From: JAKFDK01 sp036676195
Lineage (GTDB): Bacteria; Bacillota; Sulfobacillia; Symbiobacteriales; ZC4RG38
Assembly: GCA_036676195.1 (NCBI GenBank)
Contig: JAKFDK010000044.1
Location: 1-64,000 of the forward strand
Length of the DNA: 64,000 nt
Direction of reading: 5' to 3'
The notes beneath the pieces are model-generated. The model was given only the letters and a program-made list of their open reading frames with translations. It did not search any database and was not told where the DNA came from. The translations under genes were made by a program, and so were the position numbers. Below, one piece after another: positions 9,223-17,830 of the stretch. How positions within the stretch are numbered: the stretch's first letter is position 1; every line of letters begins with the position of its first letter.

Positions 9223-10032
9223 CTACGACCGCATCTGCACCAGATTGCCGGACTCGTACCGGCGCAGGCCGGCGGTGAAGACCCAGACGGCGGCCCCGGT
9301 GATCACGGCCGCGCCCAGGGCGAGCAGGCCGAGGCTGCCCCAGGAGAAGCGGCGGATCACCTCGACCGGCACGCTGCCCATGAAGGCGGCGGGGACCAGG
9401 GTATGTAGAATCACCCTGATCCATTTGTCGAAAATGCCCATGGGGTAGGTGGCAAAGTGCAGAATGGCCATGTGCACGCTCCCGCTCAGTTGTTCCGAGT
9501 TGCCCAGAAAAAAGGCGAGTGAACCGGCGATCACGCCAAAACCGCCGAACACCAGCGCCGCCAGCAAGCCGGCCAGCAGGAACAGCAGGCCCTGGGTCCA
9601 GGTCCACGGCACCAGCAGATAAAACACCAGCGGCCCGAAGAGCAGGTCGCCCCAGGCCATGGTGCTCATGCGGCTGACCAGTACGTGCGGCAGCACCGGC
9701 TTGGGCAGGGCCAGAAAGTAGTCAAGCTGGCCGGTATAAATCAGCCGCGGCAGTTGCACGGCGTTGCCGGCGAAGACGGCTGCCAGCCCGAAACTGAAGG
9801 CCACCACCGCCCACATGGTGAGTACATCGGCCAGTGTCCAGCCCCGCACCACCGGGAAGCGCTGAAAATAGACCGCCCAGAACAGCACCCAGAGGATGTC
9901 GTTGGCAAACATGGCCAGCACCTGGCTGACGAACGAGGCCCGGTATTCCAGGGCCTGGTTCAGGTTAAACCGCCAGTAGGCAGGCAGATACGACAGCGCC
10001 CGTCCGCGTTTCCCTGCAGGCTTACCCGCCAT
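9223..10032 (-). CDS. ABC-2-type exporter permease (second permease)
   Basis: A 269-residue membrane protein of the ABC-2 family (DUF990 type), with six hydrophobic segments. The N-terminal amphipathic stretch YLPAYWRFNLNQALEYRASF and the motif YTGQLDYFLALPKPVLPHVL are typical of the permease that pairs with a sister permease and a DrrA-like ATPase. It overlaps the end of the first permease gene by 11 nt. It would form half of the membrane channel of an exporter, probably for a lipid, drug or small peptide; the substrate cannot be told from sequence. Confidence 0.8.
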   Translation of the reverse strand: MAGKPAGKRGRALSYLPAYWRFNLNQALEYRASFVSQVLAMFANDILWVLFWAVYFQRFPVVRGWTLADVLTMWAVVAFSFGLAAVFAGNAVQLPRLIYTGQLDYFLALPKPVLPHVLVSRMSTMAWGDLLFGPLVFYLLVPWTWTQGLLFLLAGLLAALVFGGFGVIAGSLAFFLGNSEQLSGSVHMAILHFATYPMGIFDKWIRVILHTLVPAAFMGSVPVEVIRRFSWGSLGLLALGAAVITGAAVWVFTAGLRRYESGNLVQMRS

Positions 10033-10813
10033 TGATGTCCAGCCTCCTTACCCCCCGGCGCCAGAGCAGGCCGCAAACGGCCAGAGCCACCGCCAGCCAG
10101 AGCAGTTGCCGGGCCAGCAGGGCGAAAAAGGCGTCCCAACTGAAGTGCACCAGCAGCCGGGCCGGGCCGCTGAGCAGATACTGAAAGGGCAGTGCGGCCG
10201 CCAGCCGGCGCAGGGCGTCCGGGAACACCTCCACCGGCAACAGCAGGCCGCCCAGGATCCACTTGGTGCGGTCCACCACCAGGTAGACCCCGTTCACATC
10301 CTCGAGCCAGAAGGCCGACAGCCCGATCGCCGCGGCAATCAGGAACTGCACCGTCTGGCTGCACAAGAAGGCCACCGCCACCGGCAGCAAGCTCCTGGGG
10401 TCCAGGTCGAAGCCGCCCACCATGAACCCGGCCACCGCCCCGCCCACCGCCAGGCAAATCACAGTCCGCACGGCCAGTTCGACGACATAGCCGCTGAACT
10501 GAAACCCCAGGTAACTGAAGGGCTTGTTCAGCCAGTGGGCCAGGTCGCCGCTCTTGACATCGGCATCCATCTTCATGTGCACCCGCGGGGCCGAGACCAC
10601 AAGGGTTTCCGTCAGGACCAGGTACCAGATCATCTGCGGCAGGGTGTAGCCGGCCAGCCGCTCCTGCCCGGCGTAGGTGGCCCGCCACAGATACACAAAC
10701 ACGAAGATGGCCAGGGCCAGAAACAGCGTTCCCATCGCCGTATCGGCCAGGTACGTCAGTTGTGACCGCAGGGTGATGCGGCCCACTTCCACATACTTAC
10801 TGAGCCGGCGCAT
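10022..10813 (-). CDS. ABC-2-type exporter permease (first permease)
   Basis: A 263-residue membrane protein with about six spans, homologous in layout to the next gene. The start MRRLSKYVEVGRITL at 10813 lies 17 nt inside the 3' end of the ATPase gene, so translation is coupled. The longer frame starting at 10900 runs through the ATPase coding sequence and is not needed. The motif DVKSGDLAHWLNKPFSYLG matches the cytoplasmic loop of this permease family. It works with the ATPase and the second permease as one exporter. Confidence 0.8.
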   Translation of the reverse strand: MRRLSKYVEVGRITLRSQLTYLADTAMGTLFLALAIFVFVYLWRATYAGQERLAGYTLPQMIWYLVLTETLVVSAPRVHMKMDADVKSGDLAHWLNKPFSYLGFQFSGYVVELAVRTVICLAVGGAVAGFMVGGFDLDPRSLLPVAVAFLCSQTVQFLIAAAIGLSAFWLEDVNGVYLVVDRTKWILGGLLLPVEVFPDALRRLAAALPFQYLLSGPARLLVHFSWDAFFALLARQLLWLAVALAVCGLLWRRGVRRLDINGG

Positions 10814-11810
10814 CGGCGTCACCCCCTGCCGCCTGGGTCCGGTAGATGCCGGCGATGATCTCCTCCAGCGGCGGGTCCTCAATGGTGATGTCCTGCACAT
10901 GGTAGCGCTGCAAGATCGCCGCCACCACCTGGTCGATGGCCGTGCAGGCCGTATCCACCGCCAGCTTCACCCCGTATCCTTTGGCCTTGACCACCGTCAC
11001 GCCGGCCAGCTCCAGGCCATCCCATGCCTCGTCCAGCCGCAGGTCCACCACCTTGCGCCCCAGATACCGGCGGCGCATGGCCGAGACGGCATCATCCAGC
11101 ACCACCGCACCGTGGTTGATGATCACCACCCGCTTGCACAGGTGCTCAATGTCGCCGGCGTCGTGCGAGGTGAGGAAGACTGTCACCCCCTCCTCCCGGT
11201 TGGCCTGGCGGATCAGATGGCGGATCCCGGCCTTGGCCACCGGGTCCAGGCCCACGGTGGGCTCATCCAGGAAGATGACCTCCGGGCGGTGCAGCAGGGC
11301 GGCGGCGATCTCGCAGCGCATGCGCTGGCCCAGGGACAGCTTGCGGACCGGGACCTGGAGCAAGTCGCCCAGTTCGAACAGCTCGACCAGTTCAGCCCGG
11401 CGGGTGCGGTAGGCGGCGTCGTCGAGTTCATAGATGCGGGCCAGCAGGTTGAAGGTGTCCACCGGCGGCAGGTGCAGCCAGAGCTGGCTGCGCTGGCCGA
11501 ACACCGAGCCGATGCGAAAGGCCAGCTTCTGCCGGTGCACCCACGGCACCAGCCCCAGCACCCGGGCCTCGCCCGCCGTGGGGTGGAGGATGCCGGTGAG
11601 CATTTTGATGGTGGTGGACTTGCCCGCCCCGTTGGGGCCGATGAAGGCCAGGGCCTGGCCCCGCTCCACTGTCAGGTCCACCCCGTGTACCGCGGCCACC
11701 TCGGTGATCTGTGGCCGGAACAGGCTGCGCAGCCGGGCCATGCTGCCCTCGGGGCGCCGGGCCACCCGGAATGTCTTGCGCAGGCTGCGCGTTTCAATGG
11801 CGGTTGCCAT
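10797..11810 (-). CDS. ABC exporter ATPase
   Basis: A 337-residue ATPase of the DrrA/ABC-2 type. Walker A is GPNGAGKST, the signature is LSLGQRMR, Walker B is VIFLDEPT, and the H-loop is in FLTSHDAGDIEHL. About 80 residues follow the ATPase core, forming the C-terminal regulatory extension usual in this subgroup. The start at 11810 (MATAIETRSLRKTF) has GGAGG 10 nt upstream; the longer frame from 11936 runs through a terminator. It powers the two permeases encoded immediately downstream. Confidence 0.88.
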   Translation of the reverse strand: MATAIETRSLRKTFRVARRPEGSMARLRSLFRPQITEVAAVHGVDLTVERGQALAFIGPNGAGKSTTIKMLTGILHPTAGEARVLGLVPWVHRQKLAFRIGSVFGQRSQLWLHLPPVDTFNLLARIYELDDAAYRTRRAELVELFELGDLLQVPVRKLSLGQRMRCEIAAALLHRPEVIFLDEPTVGLDPVAKAGIRHLIRQANREEGVTVFLTSHDAGDIEHLCKRVVIINHGAVVLDDAVSAMRRRYLGRKVVDLRLDEAWDGLELAGVTVVKAKGYGVKLAVDTACTAIDQVVAAILQRYHVQDITIEDPPLEEIIAGIYRTQAAGGDADAPAQ

Positions 11811-11885
11811 GCTGGCCTGACCTCCTACCTGAAGGCTCCTGCCAAACCAGACGAACGGCAACCGCTGCTGGTTCGATCGCTGCGC

Positions 11886-11926
11886 AAAAATACCCCCCGC
11901 TGCGCAAGGCCGGCCTGCCGGGGGGT
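11886..11926 (-). terminator. Intrinsic terminator, minus strand
   Basis: ACCCCCCG (11892-11899) pairs with CGGGGGGT (11919-11926). Read on the minus strand the stem is followed by TATTTTTGCG, a proper T-run. It sits just past the stop of the MFS fragment and before the exporter ATPase start. Confidence 0.6.
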
Positions 11927-11943
11927 CACGTGCCACGTATCCA

Positions 11944-12165
11944 TTATTTTGCTGTGCGCAACGCGTGATTGGTGTGCATCATGATGCCGGTTAAAGCAAC
12001 CAGGCATCCACCTGCCACAATGGCCGGGCCAACCCCAATCAATACGGCGACCCAACCGCCAATGCCCTGCGCGACCGAGCGTAACCCGCGGCTGGTGAGC
12101 ACCCGCACACTGGACACCCGGCCGAGAAATCCAGCCTCGGTGGTGCGCTGCGGCGCCCCTGGTCG
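11944..12165 (-). pseudogene. MFS transporter C-terminal fragment
   Basis: On the minus strand the frame ending at 11944 reads QRTTEAGFLGRVSSVRVL, then RGLRSVAQGIGG, then two hydrophobic helices (VAVLIGVGPAIVAGG and VALTGIMM) and a charged tail. This is the last two helices of an MFS drug-efflux permease, with no N-terminal part or start codon. It is of the same subgroup as the truncated gene at 1328-2190, which lacks this part, although they are 10 kb apart and on opposite strands. The fragment keeps its terminator. Confidence 0.65.
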
Positions 12166-12231
12166 CCATCCCGGGCGGTGCCGAACGCGCCGCTGCCCGC
12201 CACCATAGGGGTGACGGGCAGCAGCCAGGTC

Positions 12232-12873
12232 CTAAGCGGGACCGTGCTTATGCGGATGCGGGTGCGGGTGGGGATGCCCGTGGGAATGATCGTGGCCATG
12301 CCCGTGGGAGTGGCCGTCGCCCAGGAGGTCGCCCGGCCGGGGGAAGGTCTCTTCCAGCAGGCCGATCACATAGCCAGACAGCACCGACTTGGGGAGCAGG
12401 GTGCGAATGCACTCCTGCGGGGCGTCGGGCCATTTCTTCAGCCCAGGCAGGATCATTTCCGCCTGTTTCTGCATATGGCCGTTGTAGAACTCCAGTGCCG
12501 CCATCACAGCTTCGGGGAAGGAACTGGTATCAAGAGGTGGTTCGTGGTCAAACCGGTGATGCATGTCAGCCTCGGTAATGCCAGCGTTGGGCCGGGGAAT
12601 GGTCCCCTGGATCATCAGTTCCGCCGAGTGCACCCAGTACCCGCCCAGGAGCGCCCGGCCGAAGGCGAAGCGCAGCGGGCCTTCCTCGGCCTCCGGGAAG
12701 CTGCTGTCCGGCGGAAAGGCCTCCTTGACCTCGGCGATCAGATGGCTGCCCAGATGGGAGATGAAGTCCAGAACACCGGGGCTGATCTGGCGCAGGGACC
12801 ACTCAAACACGTGCCCCCGGCTGTTTACCAGTTCCTGGTGCTTGTCCATCAGTACGCGTACATCGATTTCCAC
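12232..12873 (-). CDS. Unknown protein with histidine-rich tail
   Basis: A 213-residue soluble protein, last in the liv operon (45 bp after livK). Residues 1-185 are mixed helical and acidic without a family I recognise; it has no signal peptide. The last 30 residues alternate His with Gly, Asp, Ser and Pro (HSHGHGHDHSHG followed by four HP repeats), a pattern that binds nickel, cobalt or zinc in metallochaperones. The start GTG at 12873 is preferred since GGAAA lies 9 nt upstream; GTG 12882 is possible. It could store or deliver metal, or be a cytoplasmic enzyme of the pathway whose tail is incidental. Confidence 0.6.
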   Translation of the reverse strand: MEIDVRVLMDKHQELVNSRGHVFEWSLRQISPGVLDFISHLGSHLIAEVKEAFPPDSSFPEAEEGPLRFAFGRALLGGYWVHSAELMIQGTIPRPNAGITEADMHHRFDHEPPLDTSSFPEAVMAALEFYNGHMQKQAEMILPGLKKWPDAPQECIRTLLPKSVLSGYVIGLLEETFPRPGDLLGDGHSHGHGHDHSHGHPHPHPHPHKHGPA

Positions 12874-12917
12874 GGCGACCACTTTCCTTTACCAGTCCCG
12901 GTTCCCCGGACCGAGAT

Positions 12918-14144
12918 TTATTCGGCCACGCCGAGCAGCTTGAAGTGCCCGTTGTCGATCTTCAGGATATAGTGCGCACCCAGCGGCCGGTGGTTGTTGG
13001 GCGAATAGCCGCTGCTGGGCCAGGAGACGAATTCAAAGGTCTTGAAGCCTTCGATGGTGTCACGCAGCTTGGCCGGGTCCTCGCCCACCTTTTCCAGTGC
13101 GGCCACGATCACCTTCATGGCGTCGTAGCCGTGACCGGCGCCGGAGTCGGCGGCCTTGTTGTACTTGGCCTGGAAGGCCTTATTGAAGTTGATGACCTTG
13201 GACTTGATCGGGTCGCTGTCGGGCAACTGCTCCCCGGCATGGAGCGGCACGCCGGTGAAGTGGACCATGTTGGCGGCCGGGCCGGCCAGTTCCACGAACT
13301 CCGGCGAGGCCACCAGGTGGGTGCTGAAGAAGGGCTGGCTCATCTTCAAGTCAGAGGCGGTCTTCACGATCTGGGCCATGTTCGGGGCATAGCCCCACAT
13401 GACGACGACGTCGGGATTGGCCGCCTTCAGCTTGGTCAACTGTACGGTCATGTCCTTGTCGGTGGCGTTGTAGGACTCAGCGCCGACGACGTTCAGACCG
13501 GTTTCCTTGGCCGCGGTTTCGGAAGCTTTCTTGCCGTCCTGGCCAAAGGCGGAGGAGTCAAAGATCACGCCCACCTTGCTCCAGCCCTTGGCCTTGAAGT
13601 AATGGGCCTGGCCACGGGCGTGGGAGATGGTCGGGCCGTTGGGGGCAAAAATGAACTTGCGCTCGGCGGGCGGGTCGGTCAACGCAGTAGAAGCGCCCAG
13701 CACCACCATCGGCACACCGGCCTTGGTGACCACGGGAATGGCCGCTGCGGCGTTGCCGCTCATGATGGAGCCGAGAATGATGGAGACCTTGTCCTCGTCG
13801 ACCAGCTTCTGCGCGACCCGGGCCGCCTTCTGTTCGCTGCTCTCGTCGTCGACCAGGATCAGGTCGATCTGCCGGCCGTTGATCCCACCGGCCTTGTTAA
13901 CCTCTTCCACCGCCAGTACGGCGCCGTCGCGGGCCGGCAGCCCAAGGCTGGCGCCACCGCCGGTCAGGGGCAGGAACGCACCGATCTTGATCGGTGGCTT
14001 CTTTTCGGCCTTCTGCTCAGCGGCCGGCGTGGCCGCGCCCTTGGTGTTGGTGTCTTTCGGCTGTTCGCCGCCACTACACCCAGCCAGAGCCATCATACCC
14101 GTCAAAGCCGCACTCGCCAGGATCATCCGCATTTTCCGATTCAT
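12918..14144 (-). CDS. livK: Branched-chain amino acid-type ABC substrate-binding lipoprotein
   Basis: A 408-residue periplasmic-binding-type lipoprotein of the Leu/Ile/Val family (peripla_BP_6). The signal peptide ends in the lipobox LAGC with Cys23, followed by a Gly/Thr/Ala-rich linker and the mature domain opening PIKIGAFLPLTGGGASLG. It captures substrate outside the membrane for LivHM. In anaerobes this family also takes up benzoate, phenylacetate and other aromatic or short-chain acids. The substrate here is not fixed by sequence, but the adjacent 2-oxoacid oxidoreductase suggests an organic acid. Confidence 0.9.
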   Translation of the reverse strand: MNRKMRMILASAALTGMMALAGCSGGEQPKDTNTKGAATPAAEQKAEKKPPIKIGAFLPLTGGGASLGLPARDGAVLAVEEVNKAGGINGRQIDLILVDDESSEQKAARVAQKLVDEDKVSIILGSIMSGNAAAAIPVVTKAGVPMVVLGASTALTDPPAERKFIFAPNGPTISHARGQAHYFKAKGWSKVGVIFDSSAFGQDGKKASETAAKETGLNVVGAESYNATDKDMTVQLTKLKAANPDVVVMWGYAPNMAQIVKTASDLKMSQPFFSTHLVASPEFVELAGPAANMVHFTGVPLHAGEQLPDSDPIKSKVINFNKAFQAKYNKAADSGAGHGYDAMKVIVAALEKVGEDPAKLRDTIEGFKTFEFVSWPSSGYSPNNHRPLGAHYILKIDNGHFKLLGVAE

Positions 14145-14179
14145 TCAGTTACCCCCTCGGTGGTTGAATCCCTTATACA

Positions 14180-14944
14180 TTAAACGGCGGCGCTGCCCAG
14201 ATAGGCGGAGATGACCTGCTTATCTCGCAGTACGGCCGACGGATCACCTTCAGCAATCAGGGCCCCTTCCGCCATGACCAGCAGGCGGTCGACCAGGCTC
14301 TGCACCAGGGCCACGTCGTGTTCCACCAGAATCACGGACAGGCCACGGTTGCGCAGACCCCGCACCAGTTCCACCAGCAGCGCCCGTTCGGTCGGGTTCA
14401 AACCGGAGGCCGGCTCGTCCAGCAGTACCACCTGGGGGTTGGCGGCCAGCACCCGGGCCATTTCCACCATCCGCTGCAGGCCAAAGGGCAGGGCATCGGG
14501 CCGTTCAGCGGCCCGGTCCACCAGTCCGACGGCTGCCAACGCTTCCATGGCCCGACCGCGCAGGAGTTTCTCCTCCCGCTGGACCGACCGCAGGGCCAGG
14601 CCACTGGCCAGCCAACTGCTGGTGCCCTGCCGGTGACAGCCCACCATGACATTTTCCAACACCGTCAGTTGGGGAAAAACCACCGGGGTCTGAAAGGTCC
14701 GGGCCAGACCCAGGGAGGCGATGCGCCAGGTCGGGACCTTGCCCAAATCCTTATCCTTATAGAAGATCGCACCGCTCGAAGGGCGGTAAAAACCGGTCAG
14801 CAGGTTCAGGGTGGTGCTTTTTCCAGAGCCGTTGGGCCCGATCAGCCCGAGGATTTCCCCCTGCTGCAGGGTCAGGTTCAGGTCTGAGACTGCCACCAGC
14901 CCACCGAAAACCTTGCTTACCTTGTGTGCCCGGATCAGTTCCAT
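14180..14944 (-). CDS. livG: Branched-chain-type ABC transporter ATPase LivG
   Basis: A 254-residue ATPase with Walker A GPNGSGKST, Walker B VVLLDEPASGLNP (the GLNP variant typical of LivG) and an H-loop in ILVEHDVALV. The signature region reads LPFGLQRMVEMA. It starts 12 bp after livF stops and is followed after 35 bp by livK. It hydrolyses ATP together with LivF to drive the LivHM channel. Confidence 0.92.
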   Translation of the reverse strand: MELIRAHKVSKVFGGLVAVSDLNLTLQQGEILGLIGPNGSGKSTTLNLLTGFYRPSSGAIFYKDKDLGKVPTWRIASLGLARTFQTPVVFPQLTVLENVMVGCHRQGTSSWLASGLALRSVQREEKLLRGRAMEALAAVGLVDRAAERPDALPFGLQRMVEMARVLAANPQVVLLDEPASGLNPTERALLVELVRGLRNRGLSVILVEHDVALVQSLVDRLLVMAEGALIAEGDPSAVLRDKQVISAYLGSAAV

Positions 14945-14956
14945 ACGCCCACCACC

Positions 14957-15673
14957 TTACACCGCACCGGCCAGCCCGAAGTAACGCTGCACCAGATCCG
15001 AACTGTTGCTGAATTCCGCCCGGGTCTGCAGGGAGATCTTGCCCTGGTCCATCACGCCGATCCGGTCCGCCACCGCGGTGACCAGGCGGATGTCCTGCTC
15101 GACCAGAATCATGGTCACGCCCCGGCTGCGCAGGGCCTGCATAGTGCGGCCGATGTCGTCTACCACCACGGGGGCCAGGCCCAGGGAGGGCTCGTCCAGC
15201 AGCAGCAGCCGGGGGCCGGACATCAGCGCCCGCCCGACGGCCACCATTTGCTGCTGGCCGCCGCTCAGGCTGCCGGCCGCCAGGCGGCACTTTTCCTTCA
15301 GGATGGGGAACAGCTCGTAGATGCCGTCAATTTCGGCCAGGGCCGCCCGCCGGTTGGCCCGGGCATAGGCGCCCAGCTTCAGGTTTTCTTCTACCGTCAG
15401 GTCGGGGAAAATCTGCCGCCGTTCCGGCACCAGCGCCACACCCTGGCGGACCGTTTCTTCCGGCGCCATGCCCACCAGTGAGGTGCCGCCCAACTGGATC
15501 TTGCCGCTGGTGGCTGGAAAGAGGCCGTTCAGCACCCCCAGCAGGGTCGACTTACCGGCGCCGTTGCGGCCCAGGATCCCCACGATTTCGCCCTTTTCCA
15601 CCGACAGGTTCAGCCCGTTCAAAACCCGGACCCGCCCACGGTAAGCGACCAGATCATGTACGGCGAGGATCAT
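14957..15673 (-). CDS. livF: Branched-chain-type ABC transporter ATPase LivF
   Basis: A 238-residue ATPase, with Walker A GRNGAGKST, signature LSGGQQQM and Walker B LLLLDEPSLGL, the standard LivF forms. Its ATG overlaps the livM stop codon by 4 nt (ATGA), so the two are translationally coupled. Partner of LivG. Confidence 0.92.
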   Translation of the reverse strand: MILAVHDLVAYRGRVRVLNGLNLSVEKGEIVGILGRNGAGKSTLLGVLNGLFPATSGKIQLGGTSLVGMAPEETVRQGVALVPERRQIFPDLTVEENLKLGAYARANRRAALAEIDGIYELFPILKEKCRLAAGSLSGGQQQMVAVGRALMSGPRLLLLDEPSLGLAPVVVDDIGRTMQALRSRGVTMILVEQDIRLVTAVADRIGVMDQGKISLQTRAEFSNSSDLVQRYFGLAGAV

Positions 15674-16656
15674 ACTGCCTTTTTCCTCCTCTGGCCCAGC
15701 AGGTCACCCACCGCCGGGATGATCCCATGGGGGGCAAAGATGACGATCAGGATCAGGATGATGGAGAAGAACACCATCACCATCTGGCTGCCGGCCTGGG
15801 GAAACACCTTGGGCAGGAAATGTTCCAGGTAATCCTTGGAGAGGAAAAACACGATCACGCCCAGTGCCGGTCCGTAGATGCTGCGGGGGCTCCCGATCAT
15901 GATCATGATCAGCAGTTCGATCGAAACGACCATGCCAAAGCCTTCGGGGCTGATGAACTGCACATAGTGGGCATACAGAGCCCCGGACAGACCGGCCAGG
16001 ACGGCACTGAGAACAAAGGCCAGGACCTTGTAACCCATGACATCGATGCTGACCGACTCGGCTGCCACCTCGCCGTCCTGAATGGCCTGCAGGGCCCGGC
16101 CGGTGCGTGAGCGCAACAGGTTGCGCTGAAAGAGCATGAGCAGGGCGGTCAGGATCACCACCAGGTAGTAGAAACTGCGGTAGGAATCAAACTGCAGGCC
16201 GCCGATGCTGAGCGACGGGATGTTGTACATTCCCGAGGGGCCACCGGTCAGGTCCACCCATTCCCGCAGCACCACAAAGATGATTTCACCAAGGGCCAGG
16301 GTCGCCAGCGCCAGGAAGTAGCCCTTCAGCCGCAGCACAACTCGCCCCAGTGCGACCGCCAGCACGGCACAGGCGACCATGGCCAGCAGCACCCCGGCCA
16401 CCGGGGGCAGTCCGAACTTGGTGGTGGCGATGGTGGTGGTGTAAGCGCCGACCGCCATGAAACCGGCCTGGCCCAGTGAGATCTGACCGGCGTAACCCAG
16501 GAGCAGACCCATCCCCAGGACTGCGATGGTAAAGATGGCGATGAAGTTGATCAGGTTCAGTTGTGAGCGGGACAGCACGGCCCCCCCGGCCAGCATCGCG
16601 GCCAGCAAAACCAGCGGGAGTGCGCGTTCCGTCCGTTTCCACGCCCCAGGCGCCAT
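15670..16656 (-). CDS. livM: Branched-chain-type ABC transporter permease LivM
   Basis: A 328-residue permease with about nine hydrophobic helices. It carries the LivM hallmarks: AVLGMGLLLGYAGQISLGQAG near the N-terminus and the EAA-like loop in LLRSRTGRALQAIQDGEVAAE. It pairs with LivH to form the channel. The gene is 36 bp downstream of livH. Confidence 0.92.
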   Translation of the reverse strand: MAPGAWKRTERALPLVLLAAMLAGGAVLSRSQLNLINFIAIFTIAVLGMGLLLGYAGQISLGQAGFMAVGAYTTTIATTKFGLPPVAGVLLAMVACAVLAVALGRVVLRLKGYFLALATLALGEIIFVVLREWVDLTGGPSGMYNIPSLSIGGLQFDSYRSFYYLVVILTALLMLFQRNLLRSRTGRALQAIQDGEVAAESVSIDVMGYKVLAFVLSAVLAGLSGALYAHYVQFISPEGFGMVVSIELLIMIMIGSPRSIYGPALGVIVFFLSKDYLEHFLPKVFPQAGSQMVMVFFSIILILIVIFAPHGIIPAVGDLLGQRRKKAV

Positions 16657-16692
16657 GGTACTCCTCCTCGTATGGGCTTGGCCGCCCCTTGC

Positions 16693-17577
16693 TTAGACTT
16701 TGTCGCGAATCTTCCGGCCAGTCAGCCCCTCCGGTTTCACCAGGAGGACCAGAATCAGAACCACGTACGCAATTGCATTCTTGTACCCGGTTGCCACCAG
16801 GCCGCCGCCCAGGGCCTCGAACACCCCCAGCAGAACGCCGCCCAGCAGGGCGCCGTGCACCCGGGTGAGGCCACCCAGTGCGGCTGCCACAAAGCCCTTG
16901 AGTCCTAGCGCAAAACCCATGTCGAAACTGGCCAGGGTCAGCGGGGTGACCACAATCCCGGCCACTGCGCCGAGCGCACCACTCAGGGCGAACACCAGGG
17001 TCGACATGGTCCTGGGCTTGATGCCCATCAGCCGGGCCGCCAGGGCGTTCGATGCACTGGCCCGCCAGGCCAATCCCGGAAAGGAGCGATAGAAGAAGAT
17101 CATCAGCAGCGCCATGACCGCCACGGTAATGGCCAGGATCCAGCCGGTTTCACGGGGCAATACCGCCCCGCCGATGTTCAGGGCCTCGCCCAGGTCCGGG
17201 AACAGAGCCAGCTTGTAGGATCGGGTGCCCCAGAACAGAGGCGCCAGGCCCCGGATGATGAGGGACCAGGCCAGAGTGATCAGAATCAGCCCGTGTGCCC
17301 CGGCCTTGCCGGCCGGCCGAATCGTGACGGTTTCCACCGCCGCCCCCACACATGCGGTCACGATCACTGCGGCGAGAGCGGCCACAACCCCATTGACTCC
17401 CCACGCCATCAGGGAGACCGTCAGCAGGGCCCCAAGCATGGCGAGTTCACCCTGCATGAAGTTGATGACCCCGGTGACGTTGAAGACCGTCACGTACCCG
17501 AGGGCCACGATGGCGTAGATCACGCCGGTGGTGAGCCCGCTCAAGGTATACTGCAGAAACTGCTGCCCCTGGTTCAA
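16693..17577 (-). CDS. livH: Branched-chain-type ABC transporter permease LivH
   Basis: A 294-residue permease with eight to nine helices. The opening FLQYTLSGLTTGVIYAIVAL and the loop RASASNALAARLMGI are typical of LivH. It is first in the operon livHMFGK plus the His-tailed protein, transcribed leftward from the 17578-17830 intergenic region, which it shares with the divergent IclR-type regulator. Confidence 0.92.
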   Translation of the reverse strand: MNQGQQFLQYTLSGLTTGVIYAIVALGYVTVFNVTGVINFMQGELAMLGALLTVSLMAWGVNGVVAALAAVIVTACVGAAVETVTIRPAGKAGAHGLILITLAWSLIIRGLAPLFWGTRSYKLALFPDLGEALNIGGAVLPRETGWILAITVAVMALLMIFFYRSFPGLAWRASASNALAARLMGIKPRTMSTLVFALSGALGAVAGIVVTPLTLASFDMGFALGLKGFVAAALGGLTRVHGALLGGVLLGVFEALGGGLVATGYKNAIAYVVLILVLLVKPEGLTGRKIRDKV

Positions 17578-17793
17578 ATTCCTTCACCCTGTCTGCAGTG
17601 CGGTTTTGTTGGGTCCTTCGCCAGTGGATAGGTTAGGTTCTAGTATACGGACCCTATTTCCTCGTTGTCGGTCAAACAAACTACAATTGTGTTGCTACAC
17701 GAATTTAGACAATATACAATATCGTAATCGATAAACTTGAATAAATCACGCCGGAAGGAATTCACTTCCCGGTCGGCGAAGTGTTCGTATAGG

Positions 17794-17818
17794 GAAACGC
17801 TGTTTCACATAGAGAAAC
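17794..17818. promoter_or_regulatory. GAAAC/GTTTC repeats between livH and iclR, likely regulator operator
   Basis: The 13-bp palindrome GAAAC-GCT-GTTTC (17794-17806) is followed by a third half-site GAAAC (17814-17818), ending just before the ribosome-binding site of the regulator gene. The upstream part of the 250-bp divergent region (17640-17760) is AT-rich and should hold the livH promoter. IclR proteins usually repress their own gene and control the divergent operon; the assignment is inference from position. Confidence 0.45.
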
Positions 17819-17830
17819 GGAGGAGGCTTG

